36,074 nucleotides of DNA, taken from assembly GCA_910579225.1 (NCBI GenBank), contig CAJTTI010000031.1, positions 1 to 36,074 of the forward strand. The letters run 5' to 3'. The notes beneath the pieces were generated by a model, which was not told the origin of the DNA, searched no databases, and saw nothing but the letters and a program-made list of their open reading frames with translations. The position numbers were made by a program, and so were the translations under genes. Source of the stretch: an uncultured Lachnospiraceae bacterium (GTDB lineage: Bacteria; Bacillota; Clostridia; Lachnospirales; Lachnospiraceae). How positions within the stretch are numbered: the first letter of the stretch is position 1; the number at the start of each line of letters is the position of its first letter. Of the stretch, positions 1-8,525 are shown one piece after another.

Positions 1-24
1 CATTAACTTTCCTGCAAAAAAGAA

Positions 25-113
25 CGGAGAAAGAGGGATTTGAACCCTCGCGCCGCTACTAACGACCTACTCCCTTTCCAGGGGAGCCCCTTCAGCCACT
101 TGGGTATTTCTCC
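25..113 (-). tRNA. tRNA-Ser (anticodon GGA)
   Basis: The minus strand begins GGAGAAA and ends TTTCTCC plus discriminator G, giving a full 7-bp acceptor stem. The anticodon arm is CTCCC-CTGGAAA-GGGAG, so the anticodon is GGA. A long variable arm and a T-arm with GGTTCAAATCC follow, as expected for a class II serine tRNA. CCA is not encoded (TTC follows the discriminator). It is the second gene of a two-tRNA unit behind tRNA-Ser(UGA). Confidence 0.95.
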
Positions 114-151
114 AAAGTGCCTGTCTTACAACAGACTATATTTATCTAAAA

Positions 152-169
152 CCGCACTCTCTCATGCGG
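152..169 (-). terminator. hairpin between the two tRNA-Ser genes
   Basis: Just 3' of tRNA-Ser(UGA) the minus strand has CCGCA, an 8-base loop and TGCGG, followed by TTTTAG. The 5-bp stem is short, so this may be a leaky terminator or a processing element that lowers read-through into tRNA-Ser(GGA). Confidence 0.4.
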
Positions 170-171
170 AG

Positions 172-257
172 CGGAGAGAGTGGGATTCGAACCCACGCGC
201 CCTTACGGACAAACGGTTTTCAAGACCGCCTCGTTATGACCACTTCGATATCTCTCC
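172..257 (-). tRNA. tRNA-Ser (anticodon UGA)
   Basis: The minus strand starts GGAGAGA and ends TCTCTCC plus discriminator G. The anticodon loop CTTGAAA closed by CGGT/ACCG gives anticodon UGA. The long variable arm and GGTTCGAATCC T-arm match class II tRNA-Ser. CCA is not encoded. It is first in the tRNA unit, directly behind a consensus promoter. Confidence 0.95.
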
Positions 258-273
258 ATAAGCGACATGTGAT

Positions 274-302
274 ATTGTATCAGCAAGATTTCATTTTGTC
301 AA
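274..302 (-). promoter_or_regulatory. consensus promoter of the tRNA-Ser pair
   Basis: TTGACA (297-302) and TACAAT (274-279) on the minus strand are separated by exactly 17 bp. The start point would fall about 10 bp before the first tRNA. The promoter lies just behind ispD, so the tRNAs need not depend on read-through. Confidence 0.85.
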
Positions 303-321
303 CTACCTTTTTCCATTTTTT

Positions 322-1089
322 TTAACTTTTTTCTCCACTTTTTTCATTGCTGCTTTTTTTGCCATTCCGACTCCAGAGAACCTCTGCTATTTCCAGGTCC
401 TCCGGCGTTGTAATTTTCAAATTATCATAGGACCCCTCTACCAGCCGAATCGGACAGCCACAGACATTTTCAACCACCATGGCATCATCTGTAATCTGTA
501 TCCCCTGCTGCAAAAGTTCTTTTTCCTTTTGCATCATTTCTCTGTATGCAGAAAAAATCAGCTCCGCTGAAAACACCTGGGGTGTCTGTATCTGCCAGAC
601 CAGGCTCCGTTTTGGAGTCATCTGAATACACCCTTTTTCATCTGCAATCTTAATGGTATCCTTCACTGGCATGCCAATTACACAAGCATGGCTCTTCAAG
701 ACTTCTTCATATGCTCGTTGAAGGATCTCCTCATTAATGAAGGGACGGGCGCCGTCATGGATAAATATATAGCCGTCTTTCCAGCCGGCCGTTTCCAGAG
801 CGCACAAACCTTCCCACACGGAATGATAACGCTCTGTGCCCCCTTCTACCACCGCTTTTATTTTCTGAAACCCATATTTCTGTACAATTTCCCGGAGGCA
901 ATATGGAATCTGTCCCTTCCCTGCCACAAGTATCACTTCATCAATCACTTCTGATTTTTCAAAAGTATCCAGAGAATAGTAGAGTACCGGCTTGTCATGA
1001 ATCATCAGGTACTGCTTCGCCACTGCCGTTCCCATTCGTTTTCCCCTGCCTCCGGCCAATACTACTGCCGCACAGCGTGTTCTCTTCAT
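322..1089 (-). CDS. ispD: 2-C-methyl-D-erythritol 4-phosphate cytidylyltransferase IspD
   Basis: IspD transfers CMP from CTP to methylerythritol phosphate, the third step of the non-mevalonate isoprenoid pathway in the cytosol. The N-terminal nucleotide loop AGGRGKRMG is followed by KQYL near residue 25. HDGARPF lies near residue 111, KDTIK near 144, QTPQVF near 170 and TDDAMVVE near 201, all family hallmarks in the usual order. The length of 255 aa is slightly over the usual 230 because of a charged Lys/Ser/Glu tail. The ATG is preceded by AGGAGAGGATT. It is the last gene of the tsaE operon, 9 bp behind tsaD. No clear terminator hairpin follows, only A/T-rich DNA and then the tRNA promoter. 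Confidence 0.95.
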   Translation of the reverse strand: MKRTRCAAVVLAGGRGKRMGTAVAKQYLMIHDKPVLYYSLDTFEKSEVIDEVILVAGKGQIPYCLREIVQKYGFQKIKAVVEGGTERYHSVWEGLCALETAGWKDGYIFIHDGARPFINEEILQRAYEEVLKSHACVIGMPVKDTIKIADEKGCIQMTPKRSLVWQIQTPQVFSAELIFSAYREMMQKEKELLQQGIQITDDAMVVENVCGCPIRLVEGSYDNLKITTPEDLEIAEVLWSRNGKKSSNEKSGEKS

Positions 1090-1098
1090 AATCCTCTC

Positions 1099-2139
1099 CT
1101 ATCGCTCTCCCAACTTCAGATTCGGGACCGCATTCAGGTCCAGGCCGTGCCGGATACCCTTCCTGTACTCATAATATGCTGCTGCCCCGATCATCGCGGC
1201 GTTATCGGTACAAAGAACCGGCGATGGATGGTAAAATGCAATCTTCCTCTGTTCGCAGGCTTCTTTCATCATGCTCCGAAGTGTAGAATTAGATGCCACC
1301 CCTCCTGCCAGTGCAAACCTGGAAATTCCATAATCCTTTATTGCCTTCATGGCATGGGCCACCAGTACATCACAGACTGCTTTTTGAAAAGAGGCCGCAA
1401 TATCTGCCTGCACAACATCTTCTCCTTTCATCCTGCATCCGTTGATATGATTCAATACGGCCGACTTGACGCCACTGAAGCTGAAATCGTAAGGAGCGTC
1501 CTCCACTTTTGCCCTTGGAAAATGTATCGCCTCCGGATTTCCTTCCTTTGACACCCTGTCAATCTTTGGCCCTCCCGGATACCCCAGTCCAATCGCCCGC
1601 GCCACTTTGTCAAATGCCTCTCCTGCTGCATCATCTCTTGTCTTCCCGATGATCTCATATTCTCCATAGTCCCGAACCACTACCAGGTGTGTATGCCCTC
1701 CCGATACTACAAGACAGATAAACGGCGGTTCCAGTTCTTTATTTTCTATATAATTAGCTGAAATATGACCTTCAATATGGTGCACGCCAATCAGAGGCAG
1801 TTTTGCCGCATAACTGATAGCCTTTGCCTCTGCCACTCCTACCAGCAGAGCCCCCACCAGACCAGGACCATAAGTTACGCCTACAGCATCCAGATCCTGT
1901 AGCGATACATTCGCCTGATCCAATGCTTCCTGAATAACGTCGTTGATCTTCTCAATATGCTTTCTCGATGCAATCTCCGGCACAACACCCCCGTACAGCG
2001 TATGAAGCGCAATCTGGGATGATATGACGTTGGACAATACCTCTCTGCCATTTTTCACAACTGCCGCTGCAGTTTCATCACATGAGCTTTCTATTGCCAG
2101 AATCCGAATATCTTTTTTCTCTTCCATTTCCTGTATCAC
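1099..2139 (-). CDS. tsaD: tRNA N6-adenosine threonylcarbamoyltransferase TsaD
   Basis: TsaD is the catalytic ASKHA-fold subunit that moves the threonylcarbamoyl group onto A37 of ANN-decoding tRNAs (t6A), working with TsaB and TsaE, both encoded upstream in this operon. Visible motifs are ESSCDETAAAVV near the N-terminus, the metal-site helix HHIEGHISAN (near 120), VSGGHT and, late, AGGVASN. The length of 346 aa is normal. The likely start is a GTG that overlaps the rnz stop as GTGA, with AAAAGGA a few bases before it; an in-frame ATG four codons later is the alternative. The overlap suggests translational coupling to rnz. Confidence 0.96.
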   Translation of the reverse strand: MIQEMEEKKDIRILAIESSCDETAAAVVKNGREVLSNVISSQIALHTLYGGVVPEIASRKHIEKINDVIQEALDQANVSLQDLDAVGVTYGPGLVGALLVGVAEAKAISYAAKLPLIGVHHIEGHISANYIENKELEPPFICLVVSGGHTHLVVVRDYGEYEIIGKTRDDAAGEAFDKVARAIGLGYPGGPKIDRVSKEGNPEAIHFPRAKVEDAPYDFSFSGVKSAVLNHINGCRMKGEDVVQADIAASFQKAVCDVLVAHAMKAIKDYGISRFALAGGVASNSTLRSMMKEACEQRKIAFYHPSPVLCTDNAAMIGAAAYYEYRKGIRHGLDLNAVPNLKLGER

Positions 2140-3050
2140 GCTTCCTTTTCAAAATCCAGTTCCACGGATTTCCGGTCTTTACCTGCTTTTGCCTGAGGGA
2201 AGATTTTTCGTACTTCCTCCATATACTCTTCCGGATGGGTCAGCGACGGACTGTAATGAGTCAGCCAGAGTTCTTTCACTTCTGCATCTCTGGCAAGCTT
2301 CGCCGCCTCATAAAACGTCATATGTTTATGTTCTTTTGCCTTTGCTTCTTTTTCTTTTTCCCCATACATTCCTTCACAGATGAACAAATCCGAGTGCATG
2401 GCATTCTCCACAATGGATGATACCGGCCTGGTATCTGTACAATAGGTTAGTTTAATCCCTTTTCTTGCCTCTCCCAGAACCATATTGGGGGTATAGACAT
2501 TCTCCCCTTCTCTGATAGTCTCACCTCTCTGGAGCCGGCTCCAGTACATCTTGGGAATCTCCAGCCGAAGCGCTTCCTCTAGTTGAAATTTCCCGGCCCG
2601 GTCCAATTCCAGCGTGTACCCATAGCACTGGACATTATGGTTGACCCGAAAAGCTTTCAAGCGGTAACCATTCAGACAAAAAGTCTCTTCTGTTCCATTG
2701 ATTTCTTTAAAAAGGATGGGAAACGGAAGCTCCGGCGCGATTACACGCAGCGCATTCACCACCCGTTCCAGTCCTTTCGGTCCGATCAGCGTCAGCGGCT
2801 CCGTCCGGTCTGCATTTCCCATAGTCAGAAGAAGCCCCGGCAGTCCGCTGATGTGATCGCCATGATAATGAGTAAAGCAGATCACATCAATGGGTTTAAA
2901 ACTCCAGCCCTTTTCCTTAATGGCAATCTGTGTCCCTTCCCCGCAATCAATTAAAAGGCTGCTTCCATTGTAACGTACCATCAGGGAGGTCAGCCAGCGA
3001 TATGGAAGCGGCATCATACCGCCGCTTCCAAGCAAACAAATATCAAGCAT
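2136..3050 (-). CDS. rnz: ribonuclease Z
   Basis: RNase Z is a metallo-beta-lactamase-fold endonuclease that trims the 3' trailer of tRNA precursors lacking an encoded CCA. That fits the two tRNAs here, which do not encode CCA. The zinc motif THYHGDHISGLPG lies near residue 60 and MLDICLLGSGG at the N-terminus is typical. Later metal ligands are in FRVNHNVQCYGY (near 135), TYCTDTRP (near 205) and LWLTHYSP (near 263). The length of 304 aa matches the short bacterial form. The start ATG has AGGAG five bases upstream. It overlaps tsaD by four bases. Confidence 0.96.
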   Translation of the reverse strand: MLDICLLGSGGMMPLPYRWLTSLMVRYNGSSLLIDCGEGTQIAIKEKGWSFKPIDVICFTHYHGDHISGLPGLLLTMGNADRTEPLTLIGPKGLERVVNALRVIAPELPFPILFKEINGTEETFCLNGYRLKAFRVNHNVQCYGYTLELDRAGKFQLEEALRLEIPKMYWSRLQRGETIREGENVYTPNMVLGEARKGIKLTYCTDTRPVSSIVENAMHSDLFICEGMYGEKEKEAKAKEHKHMTFYEAAKLARDAEVKELWLTHYSPSLTHPEEYMEEVRKIFPQAKAGKDRKSVELDFEKEA

Positions 3051-3152
3051 AATATCTCCTGTTGAGACTTTCCGCAGCCCCTGCTCCTAATACTCCGGGG
3101 ATGCTGACTGAGAATTCTGCAGCCCTTCTTTTTCACTATGAGCGGCAGAATA

Positions 3153-3401
3153 TCACAACAATTCTGTCTCTTCTTCTACTGTGGCAGGAATCTGAAAGCT
3201 TTTCAAAAGATGGTCATAACATGCTTCGCACAGATCGAACGAATGTATTTCTCCATCTTTGCCGGAGAAATACCCCCAACGGGCCTCCCCGGGAAAGACT
3301 CCTTCCAGCACCACACCGTTTTCCAGTTTCAAATCACGTCCGCACCAGTTGCAGACAACTTTCTCCAAGGTCTTTTTATCGGAATTCACATATTGACGCA
3401 T
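3153..3401 (-). CDS. small zinc-ribbon protein in the tsa cluster
   Basis: This 82-aa protein has two cysteine pairs, CNWC near residue 18 and CEAC near residue 59, about 40 residues apart, the layout of a treble-clef or zinc-ribbon fold. The ATG follows a strong GAGGAGGAT site. It lies between rimI and rnz, co-directional with both, about 100 bp before rnz. I do not recognise a named family. From context it may be a nucleic-acid or translation-linked zinc protein, but that is inference. A TATAAT-like -10 (plus-strand coordinates about 3479-3484) lies upstream without a good -35. Confidence 0.75.
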   Translation of the reverse strand: MRQYVNSDKKTLEKVVCNWCGRDLKLENGVVLEGVFPGEARWGYFSGKDGEIHSFDLCEACYDHLLKSFQIPATVEEETELL

Positions 3402-3538
3402 GGTTTTTATCCTCCTCGTATAAGATCATGAGCTTATGATTCCGACAGATGCTCTTCAGCCTTCTGCCTACGTGGAGATTATATCGTTTCTTTTATGCCA
3501 GAGAAATAGGAGATCACTGGTCCGTTTTCCAACGGTCA

Positions 3539-3982
3539 TCAAGGGGATACCCCTTCCCGCTTCCACATGATCAGCGCATCTTCCACAGGTCGCTGATAAA
3601 AGCGTCTGCGAATTCCTTCCCGGACAAATCCAAGGCTTTCGTAGAGATGAATCGCAGCCGCATTACCTGCCCGGACCTCCAGAGTAAACGCATTGAGACC
3701 ACACCTCTTTCCTTCCGACAAAAGTGCTTTTACAAGCTGTCTGCCAATGCCTCTGCCCCGATATGCTTCTTCAACTACAATATTCGTAATGTCTCCTTCA
3801 TCCAGTACCTTAAGAAGTCCTCCATAACCGATCACCCTTCCCTGTTCCTCGGCCACAACAAACAGGTATTCCGGTGATTCCAGGCTCCCCTTCAGCTGTC
3901 TTTCAGTCCAGGGAACTGAGAAATACAACTGTTCCAGGTGAGCTGCCGCCGGCAGATCAGAAGTCCTCATAAGACGTATCAT
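3539..3982 (-). CDS. rimI: ribosomal-protein-alanine N-acetyltransferase RimI
   Basis: RimI is a GNAT-family enzyme that acetylates the N-terminal alanine of ribosomal protein S18 using acetyl-CoA. The acetyl-CoA motif A is visible as VEEAYRGRGIGRQLV (residues about 71-85), followed by the family segment LEVRAGNAAAIHLYESLGF (about 100-118). The 147-aa length is normal. Placement directly after tsaB with an ATGA overlap is the widespread tsaB-rimI arrangement. Assignment to RimI rather than a generic GNAT rests on motif and context. Confidence 0.92.
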   Translation of the reverse strand: MIRLMRTSDLPAAAHLEQLYFSVPWTERQLKGSLESPEYLFVVAEEQGRVIGYGGLLKVLDEGDITNIVVEEAYRGRGIGRQLVKALLSEGKRCGLNAFTLEVRAGNAAAIHLYESLGFVREGIRRRFYQRPVEDALIMWKREGVSP

Positions 3983-4758
3983 GATTCCGGCCCATTGGAC
4001 GCCTGTTCCATCCGCTCCCTCTCCGCCTGGGAAAGCCTGAGATATTCCGGCCGATGCTCTGCAGCCGTCTGCACCTTTCCTTCCCGCATGTACTGAAGCG
4101 CCAGCGTCCCAATTGCTCCTGCTCTTTGTTTATTCAGGTGTGCAGGCGCATAGAAATGATTCTTTCCCGCCTGCAAAAGTTCTGCCAGGAGAATTTCTGT
4201 CAGTTTCCACCGGTAAACCGGGACTCCGTCGCCTAGAAAGACCACATCCCTTTTCAGGGCACAAAGCCGCTCTGCAATCTCCCGGATATCCACTGCCGCA
4301 GGTGGTTCAATCCGCTCCAGCAATCCCTTTCTGAATTCATAAATTCCAGTATACACCTGATTCCTTCTGGCATCCATAAGCGGACATATCACTTTTTCTG
4401 TTCCATACAGATTATAAGCCAGCCCATCCAAAGTCGGCACAGCCACCAGCGGCTTCTGAAGCGCCAGTCCCAGCCCTTTAGCTGTGGCGGAGCCTATCCG
4501 AAGCCCGGTGAAGGAACCCGGACCTGCCGCCACTGCAATGGCGTCAATATCCTCCAGCCGGAGTTCTGTCATTTTCACAATCTCATCCAGCATAGGAAGC
4601 AATGTCTGAGAATGGGTTTTTTTATAATTCACCATGTATTCTGCCAACAGGCTGCTCCCGAATTCGTTCCCTTCCACAATAGCCACTGATGCTACCAGGC
4701 CAGAACTGTCCAGCGCAAGAACTTTTTTCACCTTCGGCCCATCAGACTCTCTTTCCAT
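3979..4758 (-). CDS. tsaB: t6A biosynthesis scaffold protein TsaB
   Basis: TsaB is an ASKHA-fold pseudo-enzyme that pairs with TsaD and recruits TsaE for t6A tRNA modification. The N-terminal VLALDSSGLVASVAIVE and the segment AVAAGPGSFTGLRIGSATAK (near residue 77-96) are diagnostic. The 259-aa length is typical of the Gram-positive form with an extended C-terminus. The start lies one base beyond the tsaE stop; GGAGGTG at the end of tsaE serves as its ribosome binding site. The 3' end overlaps rimI by four bases. Confidence 0.96.
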   Translation of the reverse strand: MERESDGPKVKKVLALDSSGLVASVAIVEGNEFGSSLLAEYMVNYKKTHSQTLLPMLDEIVKMTELRLEDIDAIAVAAGPGSFTGLRIGSATAKGLGLALQKPLVAVPTLDGLAYNLYGTEKVICPLMDARRNQVYTGIYEFRKGLLERIEPPAAVDIREIAERLCALKRDVVFLGDGVPVYRWKLTEILLAELLQAGKNHFYAPAHLNKQRAGAIGTLALQYMREGKVQTAAEHRPEYLRLSQAERERMEQASNGPES

Positions 4759-4759
4759 T

Positions 4760-5194
4760 CTAATCCTGCACCTCCAGTCCTTCTACCGTAATCTTCCGAT
4801 AATCAAACCCTTTCTCCAAGTCTTTCTCAATCGTCACCCTACAAAAACGCTCCGGAAGCAGTTCTGTAATCAAGTCTGCCCATTCAACCAGGCAGACGCC
4901 ATCCCCATAAAAATAATCTTCGTATCCGATCTCTTCCATTTCTTCCGGATCTCCGATCCGATATACATCAAAATGGCAGAACGGAAGCCGTCCCCCTTCA
5001 TAGATCTGCATGATCGTAAAGGTTGGACTGTTCACCTGCTCGCAAATCCCAAGTCCCGCGGCAACTCCCTTGGTAAACACCGTCTTTCCGACTCCCAGGT
5101 CGCCCACCAGAGAGATCACAGTGCCAGGACCCACGCGCTCTCCGATTCTCTTACCAAATGCAAACGTCTCTTCTGTACAATATGTCTCTATCAT
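4760..5194 (-). CDS. tsaE: t6A biosynthesis ATPase TsaE
   Basis: TsaE is the small P-loop ATPase that resets the TsaBD complex in t6A synthesis. Motifs: Walker A GDLGVGKT, then SPTFTIMQIYEG, HFDVYRIGD and VEWAD, all normal for the family. The open frame runs up to 5284, but I place the start at the ATG at 5194 (144 aa). It has AGGAG six bases before it, the family usually begins with this ETYCTEET-like segment, and a consensus promoter overlaps the codons upstream, so an mRNA from it would not contain the longer start. It is the first gene of the operon tsaE-tsaB-rimI-zinc ribbon-rnz-tsaD-ispD. Confidence 0.93.
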   Translation of the reverse strand: MIETYCTEETFAFGKRIGERVGPGTVISLVGDLGVGKTVFTKGVAAGLGICEQVNSPTFTIMQIYEGGRLPFCHFDVYRIGDPEEMEEIGYEDYFYGDGVCLVEWADLITELLPERFCRVTIEKDLEKGFDYRKITVEGLEVQD

Positions 5195-5272
5195 CACATT
5201 CTCCTGAATCATTCCCATTTCCTGCAGCACCATAAATCCATATAAAAAATGTGCTCCAACAACATATACGTG

Positions 5273-5301
5273 ATTGTAGCACATTTCTTTTTTGATGACA
5301 A
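5273..5301 (-). promoter_or_regulatory. promoter of the tsaE operon
   Basis: TTGTCA (5296-5301) and TACAAT (5273-5278) on the minus strand are separated by 17 bp. The predicted start point near 5266 lies inside the longest open frame of tsaE and about 70 bp before the preferred ATG at 5194, which decides the start. Confidence 0.8.
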
Positions 5302-5337
5302 TCCCGGGAAACGGGCTTCTCTATTCTAATTTCACAC

Positions 5338-6255
5338 TTAGACAAAATGAATCCGGCACATCTTCCGATAGCTCTCCATACGCTCTACAACCGCCTGCAG
5401 CTCCGGCTCCGACTCCAGGAATTCATAATCATCCCAAATCCTGCTGATCTCTTCTTTAACCTGCAGATTTTCACGGATATCCCCCTCACTGGTACGCAGA
5501 TAATAATCCTCCAGCAATAATGCCGGAATCAAATCGGTCTCTGCATCTTCCGCAGCCTCAAATCCGTTGCAAAACGCATAGATACATTTGTCCAGAAAAA
5601 TATGGCTACAAGTAATTGCGGAATTTCCATTCAAGTCAAAAACCTGCAGTGCCGTTCCGTCCGTGACCGCCGCCTGGTTCGTAGTATCTGCAAAAGCTTC
5701 AGAATCCCCAAAATCATAAAAACGCAAGATGAAATCCTGTAGGTACTCCTGCTCCTCTTCTGTCAGCTCCCGTCTGAACCCCTGGATGAAAATATCCAGC
5801 ACACGCTTTAATTCTCCCAAAATATCACATTCCGGACAGACAGACAAACGGTCAAAAATAGCCTGGAAACGAGAAAAACTTAAAAGAACCCACAGATAAT
5901 TCTGTACGTTGCTGAATTCTTCTGCTTTTTCCGTCACCTGTTCCAACAACTCATTGTAGAGCAAATCTTCCTCTTCCAATGCTCCGATCTGCTCGTCGCA
6001 GTCCTCCATAAGCACTTCCGATTCATCGAATACCTGTTCAAAATTGCTGTACAAAGTGGAAGCACGATCCAGATACAGACGCGCACGCTCCAGATCTCCT
6101 TTCCGCAAATATTCTTTTCCTCTCCGATAACAAGTTTCTGCCGTCTCTGTAAGCTCTGCTTTTTCCTCCCACGCAGCCTCCTGTTTTTTCAGTCTTTCTG
6201 TTTCACTTTCCTTTTCCACTTTTCCAGAAAAGATGTTTTTGAAAAATCCCGGCAT
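5338..6255 (-). CDS. TPR-like protein of unknown function, downstream of tex
   Basis: This 305-aa acidic, largely helical protein has no signal peptide. Residues about 37-75 (AETCYRRGKEYLRKGDLERA and following) look like one TPR-type helix pair. A coiled-coil-like Glu-rich segment follows near 80-120. A C-x-x-C pair (CPECD, near 162) stands alone, so a zinc site is possible but unpaired. I do not recognise the rest. The ATG is preceded by AAAGGAG, and the gene lies 18 bp behind tex, so the two are probably co-transcribed. A role linked to Tex is only suggested by position. Confidence 0.8.
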   Translation of the reverse strand: MPGFFKNIFSGKVEKESETERLKKQEAAWEEKAELTETAETCYRRGKEYLRKGDLERARLYLDRASTLYSNFEQVFDESEVLMEDCDEQIGALEEEDLLYNELLEQVTEKAEEFSNVQNYLWVLLSFSRFQAIFDRLSVCPECDILGELKRVLDIFIQGFRRELTEEEQEYLQDFILRFYDFGDSEAFADTTNQAAVTDGTALQVFDLNGNSAITCSHIFLDKCIYAFCNGFEAAEDAETDLIPALLLEDYYLRTSEGDIRENLQVKEEISRIWDDYEFLESEPELQAVVERMESYRKMCRIHFV

Positions 6256-6273
6256 TTTCTTATACTCCTTTTA

Positions 6274-8418
6274 TTATATATTTTTCATTGTCAGCGCAAT
6301 CCGCTTTTTGCCCACATCCACGCTAATCACTTTTACTTCCACAATATCGCCTACTTTCACTACCTCCAGTGGATGCCTGATATAACGGTCAGACATCTGA
6401 GAGATATGAACAAGACCATCCTGATGAACACCGATGTCCACAAAAGCACCAAAGTCCATAATATTGCGTACGGTTCCTTTGAGCGTCATGCCCGGGGTCA
6501 GATCCTTCATATCCAGCACATCGCTTCTAAGCACCGGACGGGGCATCTCATCTCTCGGATCCCTGGCCGGCTTCTCAAGTTCTGCAACAATGTCCCGAAG
6601 CGTCAGTTCTCCGATTCCCAGTTCCTCCGCTGTCTGTTTTGGCCGGCTGATTTTCCCGGAAATGCCCTTCAGGCCTCCGCCTGCAATGTCTTCCAGAGAA
6701 TACCCCAGGGAAACGAGAAGTTTCGTGGCGGCCTCATAACTCTCCGGGTGGACGCTGGTAGTATCCAGCGGATTGGTCCCGCCTGTGATACGGAGAAAAC
6801 CAGCACATTGCTCATAGGCCTTCGGCCCCAGTTTCGGCACTTTCAAAAGCTGACGACGATCAGCAAAACGACCATTGGCTTCCCGATAAGCCACAATATT
6901 CCTGGCCAAGGTCTTCGTAATTCCCGAAATATACTCCAGCAGCGGTGCTGATGCCGTATTCAGGTCCACACCTACTTTATTCACAGAATCTTCCACCACG
7001 CCGCCCAAAGCCTCGCTCAGACGCTTCTGGTTCATATCATGCTGATACTGCCCCACCCCGATGGCTTTGGGGTCAATCTTCACCAGTTCTGCCAGTGGAT
7101 CCTGCAGTCGTCTGGCAATAGAAGCAGCGCTTCTTTGCCCGACATCGAAGTTTGGAAATTCCTCTGTGGCCAGTTTACTTGCCGAGTATACAGAAGCCCC
7201 CGCCTCACTGACAATTACATATTGTACTTTTTGAGAAATTTCTTTAAACAGCTCCACAATGACCTGCTCGGACTCTCTTGAAGCAGTTCCGTTTCCAAGT
7301 GAGATCAAAGTAATATTATACTTCTCAATCAGTTTTTTCAAAATCGCCTTTGCTTCTTTTACTTTATTCTGGGGGGCAGTGGGATAGATCACTACTGTGT
7401 CCAGTACTTTACCGGTAGGGTCCACCACCGCCAGCTTACACCCGGTACGAAATGCCGGATCCCAGCCGAGAACTGTCTGCCCTGCAATGGGAGGCTGTAA
7501 AAGCAGCTGTTCCAGATTCTTTCCAAAAACCTGGATCGCGCCTTCCTCTGCCTGTTCGGTTAGAAAATTCCGGATCTCCCGCTCAATGGCCGGAGCAATC
7601 AGACGGGCATAGCTGTCCGCAACCGTCTCTTTCAGCACCGGCGATGTGTGGGGATTATCCCTTGTGATTACCTGTCTCTCCAGATAGCGCAGAATCTTCT
7701 CCTGGGGCGCCTCTATCTTTACATTCAGTATCTTCTCTGCTTCTCCCCGGTTCAAGGCCAGAGTCCGATGTCCCGCCATCTTATTCAGGGGCTGGCTGAA
7801 ATGATAATAGGTCTCATATACGGATTCCTTTGTCTCATCCTTTGCTTCCGACGTGATCATACCTTCTTTTAAGGTCAGATTCCGAATATAGGTACGGTAC
7901 TCCGCTTCATCAGATATGCTTTCTGCAATGATATCTCTGGCCCCTGCCAAAGCCTCTTCTACAGTCGCAACGCCTTTTTCTTCGGACAGATAACTCTCTG
8001 CTTCCTCTTCCAGAGGATGTTTTGTCATCTGAAGGAGAATCATATTGGCCAGACCTTCCAGTCCTTTTTCCTTCGCCATAGTGGCGCGGGTACGGCGCTT
8101 GGGACGGTAAGGACGGTACAGATCATCCACCGCCACCTGAGTCTCCGCCGACTCGATCTGAGCTCTCAACTCCTTTGTCAGTTTGCCCTGCTCCTCAATA
8201 CTGGAGAGAACCTGGGCTTTCTTGTCTTCCAGATTACGCAGATAAGTCAGGCGCTCGTCCAGCTTTCGAAGCTGCTCGTCATTCAACGCACCTGTGACTT
8301 CCTTCCGATAACGCGAGATGAAGGGAATCGTATTTCCTTCATCAATCAGATTCACAGCCGCCTCCACCTGCCACTTTTTCACCTGTAATTCTTCTGTCAG
8401 TTTCTGTAAAATATCCAT
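6274..8418 (-). CDS. tex: Tex family RNA-binding transcription accessory protein
   Basis: Tex (YhgF) proteins bind nucleic acid and interact with the transcription and RNA-turnover machinery. The order seen is the N-terminal helical region, a YqgF/RNase H-like core (GQTVLGWDPAFRTGCKLAVV, mid-protein), helix-hairpin-helix repeats (NIVAYREANGRFADRRQLLK) and a C-terminal S1 domain (TLKGTVRNIMDFGAFVDIGV). The frame is open to 8442, but the ATG at 8418 (MDILQKL) has AAAGGAG four bases upstream and gives 714 aa, the usual family size. It has its own promoter and a structured leader; the TPR-like gene follows. Confidence 0.95.
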   Translation of the reverse strand: MDILQKLTEELQVKKWQVEAAVNLIDEGNTIPFISRYRKEVTGALNDEQLRKLDERLTYLRNLEDKKAQVLSSIEEQGKLTKELRAQIESAETQVAVDDLYRPYRPKRRTRATMAKEKGLEGLANMILLQMTKHPLEEEAESYLSEEKGVATVEEALAGARDIIAESISDEAEYRTYIRNLTLKEGMITSEAKDETKESVYETYYHFSQPLNKMAGHRTLALNRGEAEKILNVKIEAPQEKILRYLERQVITRDNPHTSPVLKETVADSYARLIAPAIEREIRNFLTEQAEEGAIQVFGKNLEQLLLQPPIAGQTVLGWDPAFRTGCKLAVVDPTGKVLDTVVIYPTAPQNKVKEAKAILKKLIEKYNITLISLGNGTASRESEQVIVELFKEISQKVQYVIVSEAGASVYSASKLATEEFPNFDVGQRSAASIARRLQDPLAELVKIDPKAIGVGQYQHDMNQKRLSEALGGVVEDSVNKVGVDLNTASAPLLEYISGITKTLARNIVAYREANGRFADRRQLLKVPKLGPKAYEQCAGFLRITGGTNPLDTTSVHPESYEAATKLLVSLGYSLEDIAGGGLKGISGKISRPKQTAEELGIGELTLRDIVAELEKPARDPRDEMPRPVLRSDVLDMKDLTPGMTLKGTVRNIMDFGAFVDIGVHQDGLVHISQMSDRYIRHPLEVVKVGDIVEVKVISVDVGKKRIALTMKNI

Positions 8419-8460
8419 ATTGCTCCTTTGGTACCCCGGCATCCGGTTGTTTTCCTGTCA

Positions 8461-8514
8461 GGGCTGACCGTCCGACTGCAGTATCTGTGCACATAGTCTC
8501 TCGTTGATCAGCCC
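8461..8514 (-). other. inverted repeat in the tex leader
   Basis: In the predicted 5' leader of tex, GGGCTGA (8508-8514) can pair with TCAGCCC (8461-8467) across about 40 bases, with one more wobble and one Watson-Crick pair possible inside. No U-run follows, so it is not an obvious terminator. A regulatory or mRNA-stabilising role is only inferred. Confidence 0.4.
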
Positions 8515-8525
8515 CGTATGTTTTG

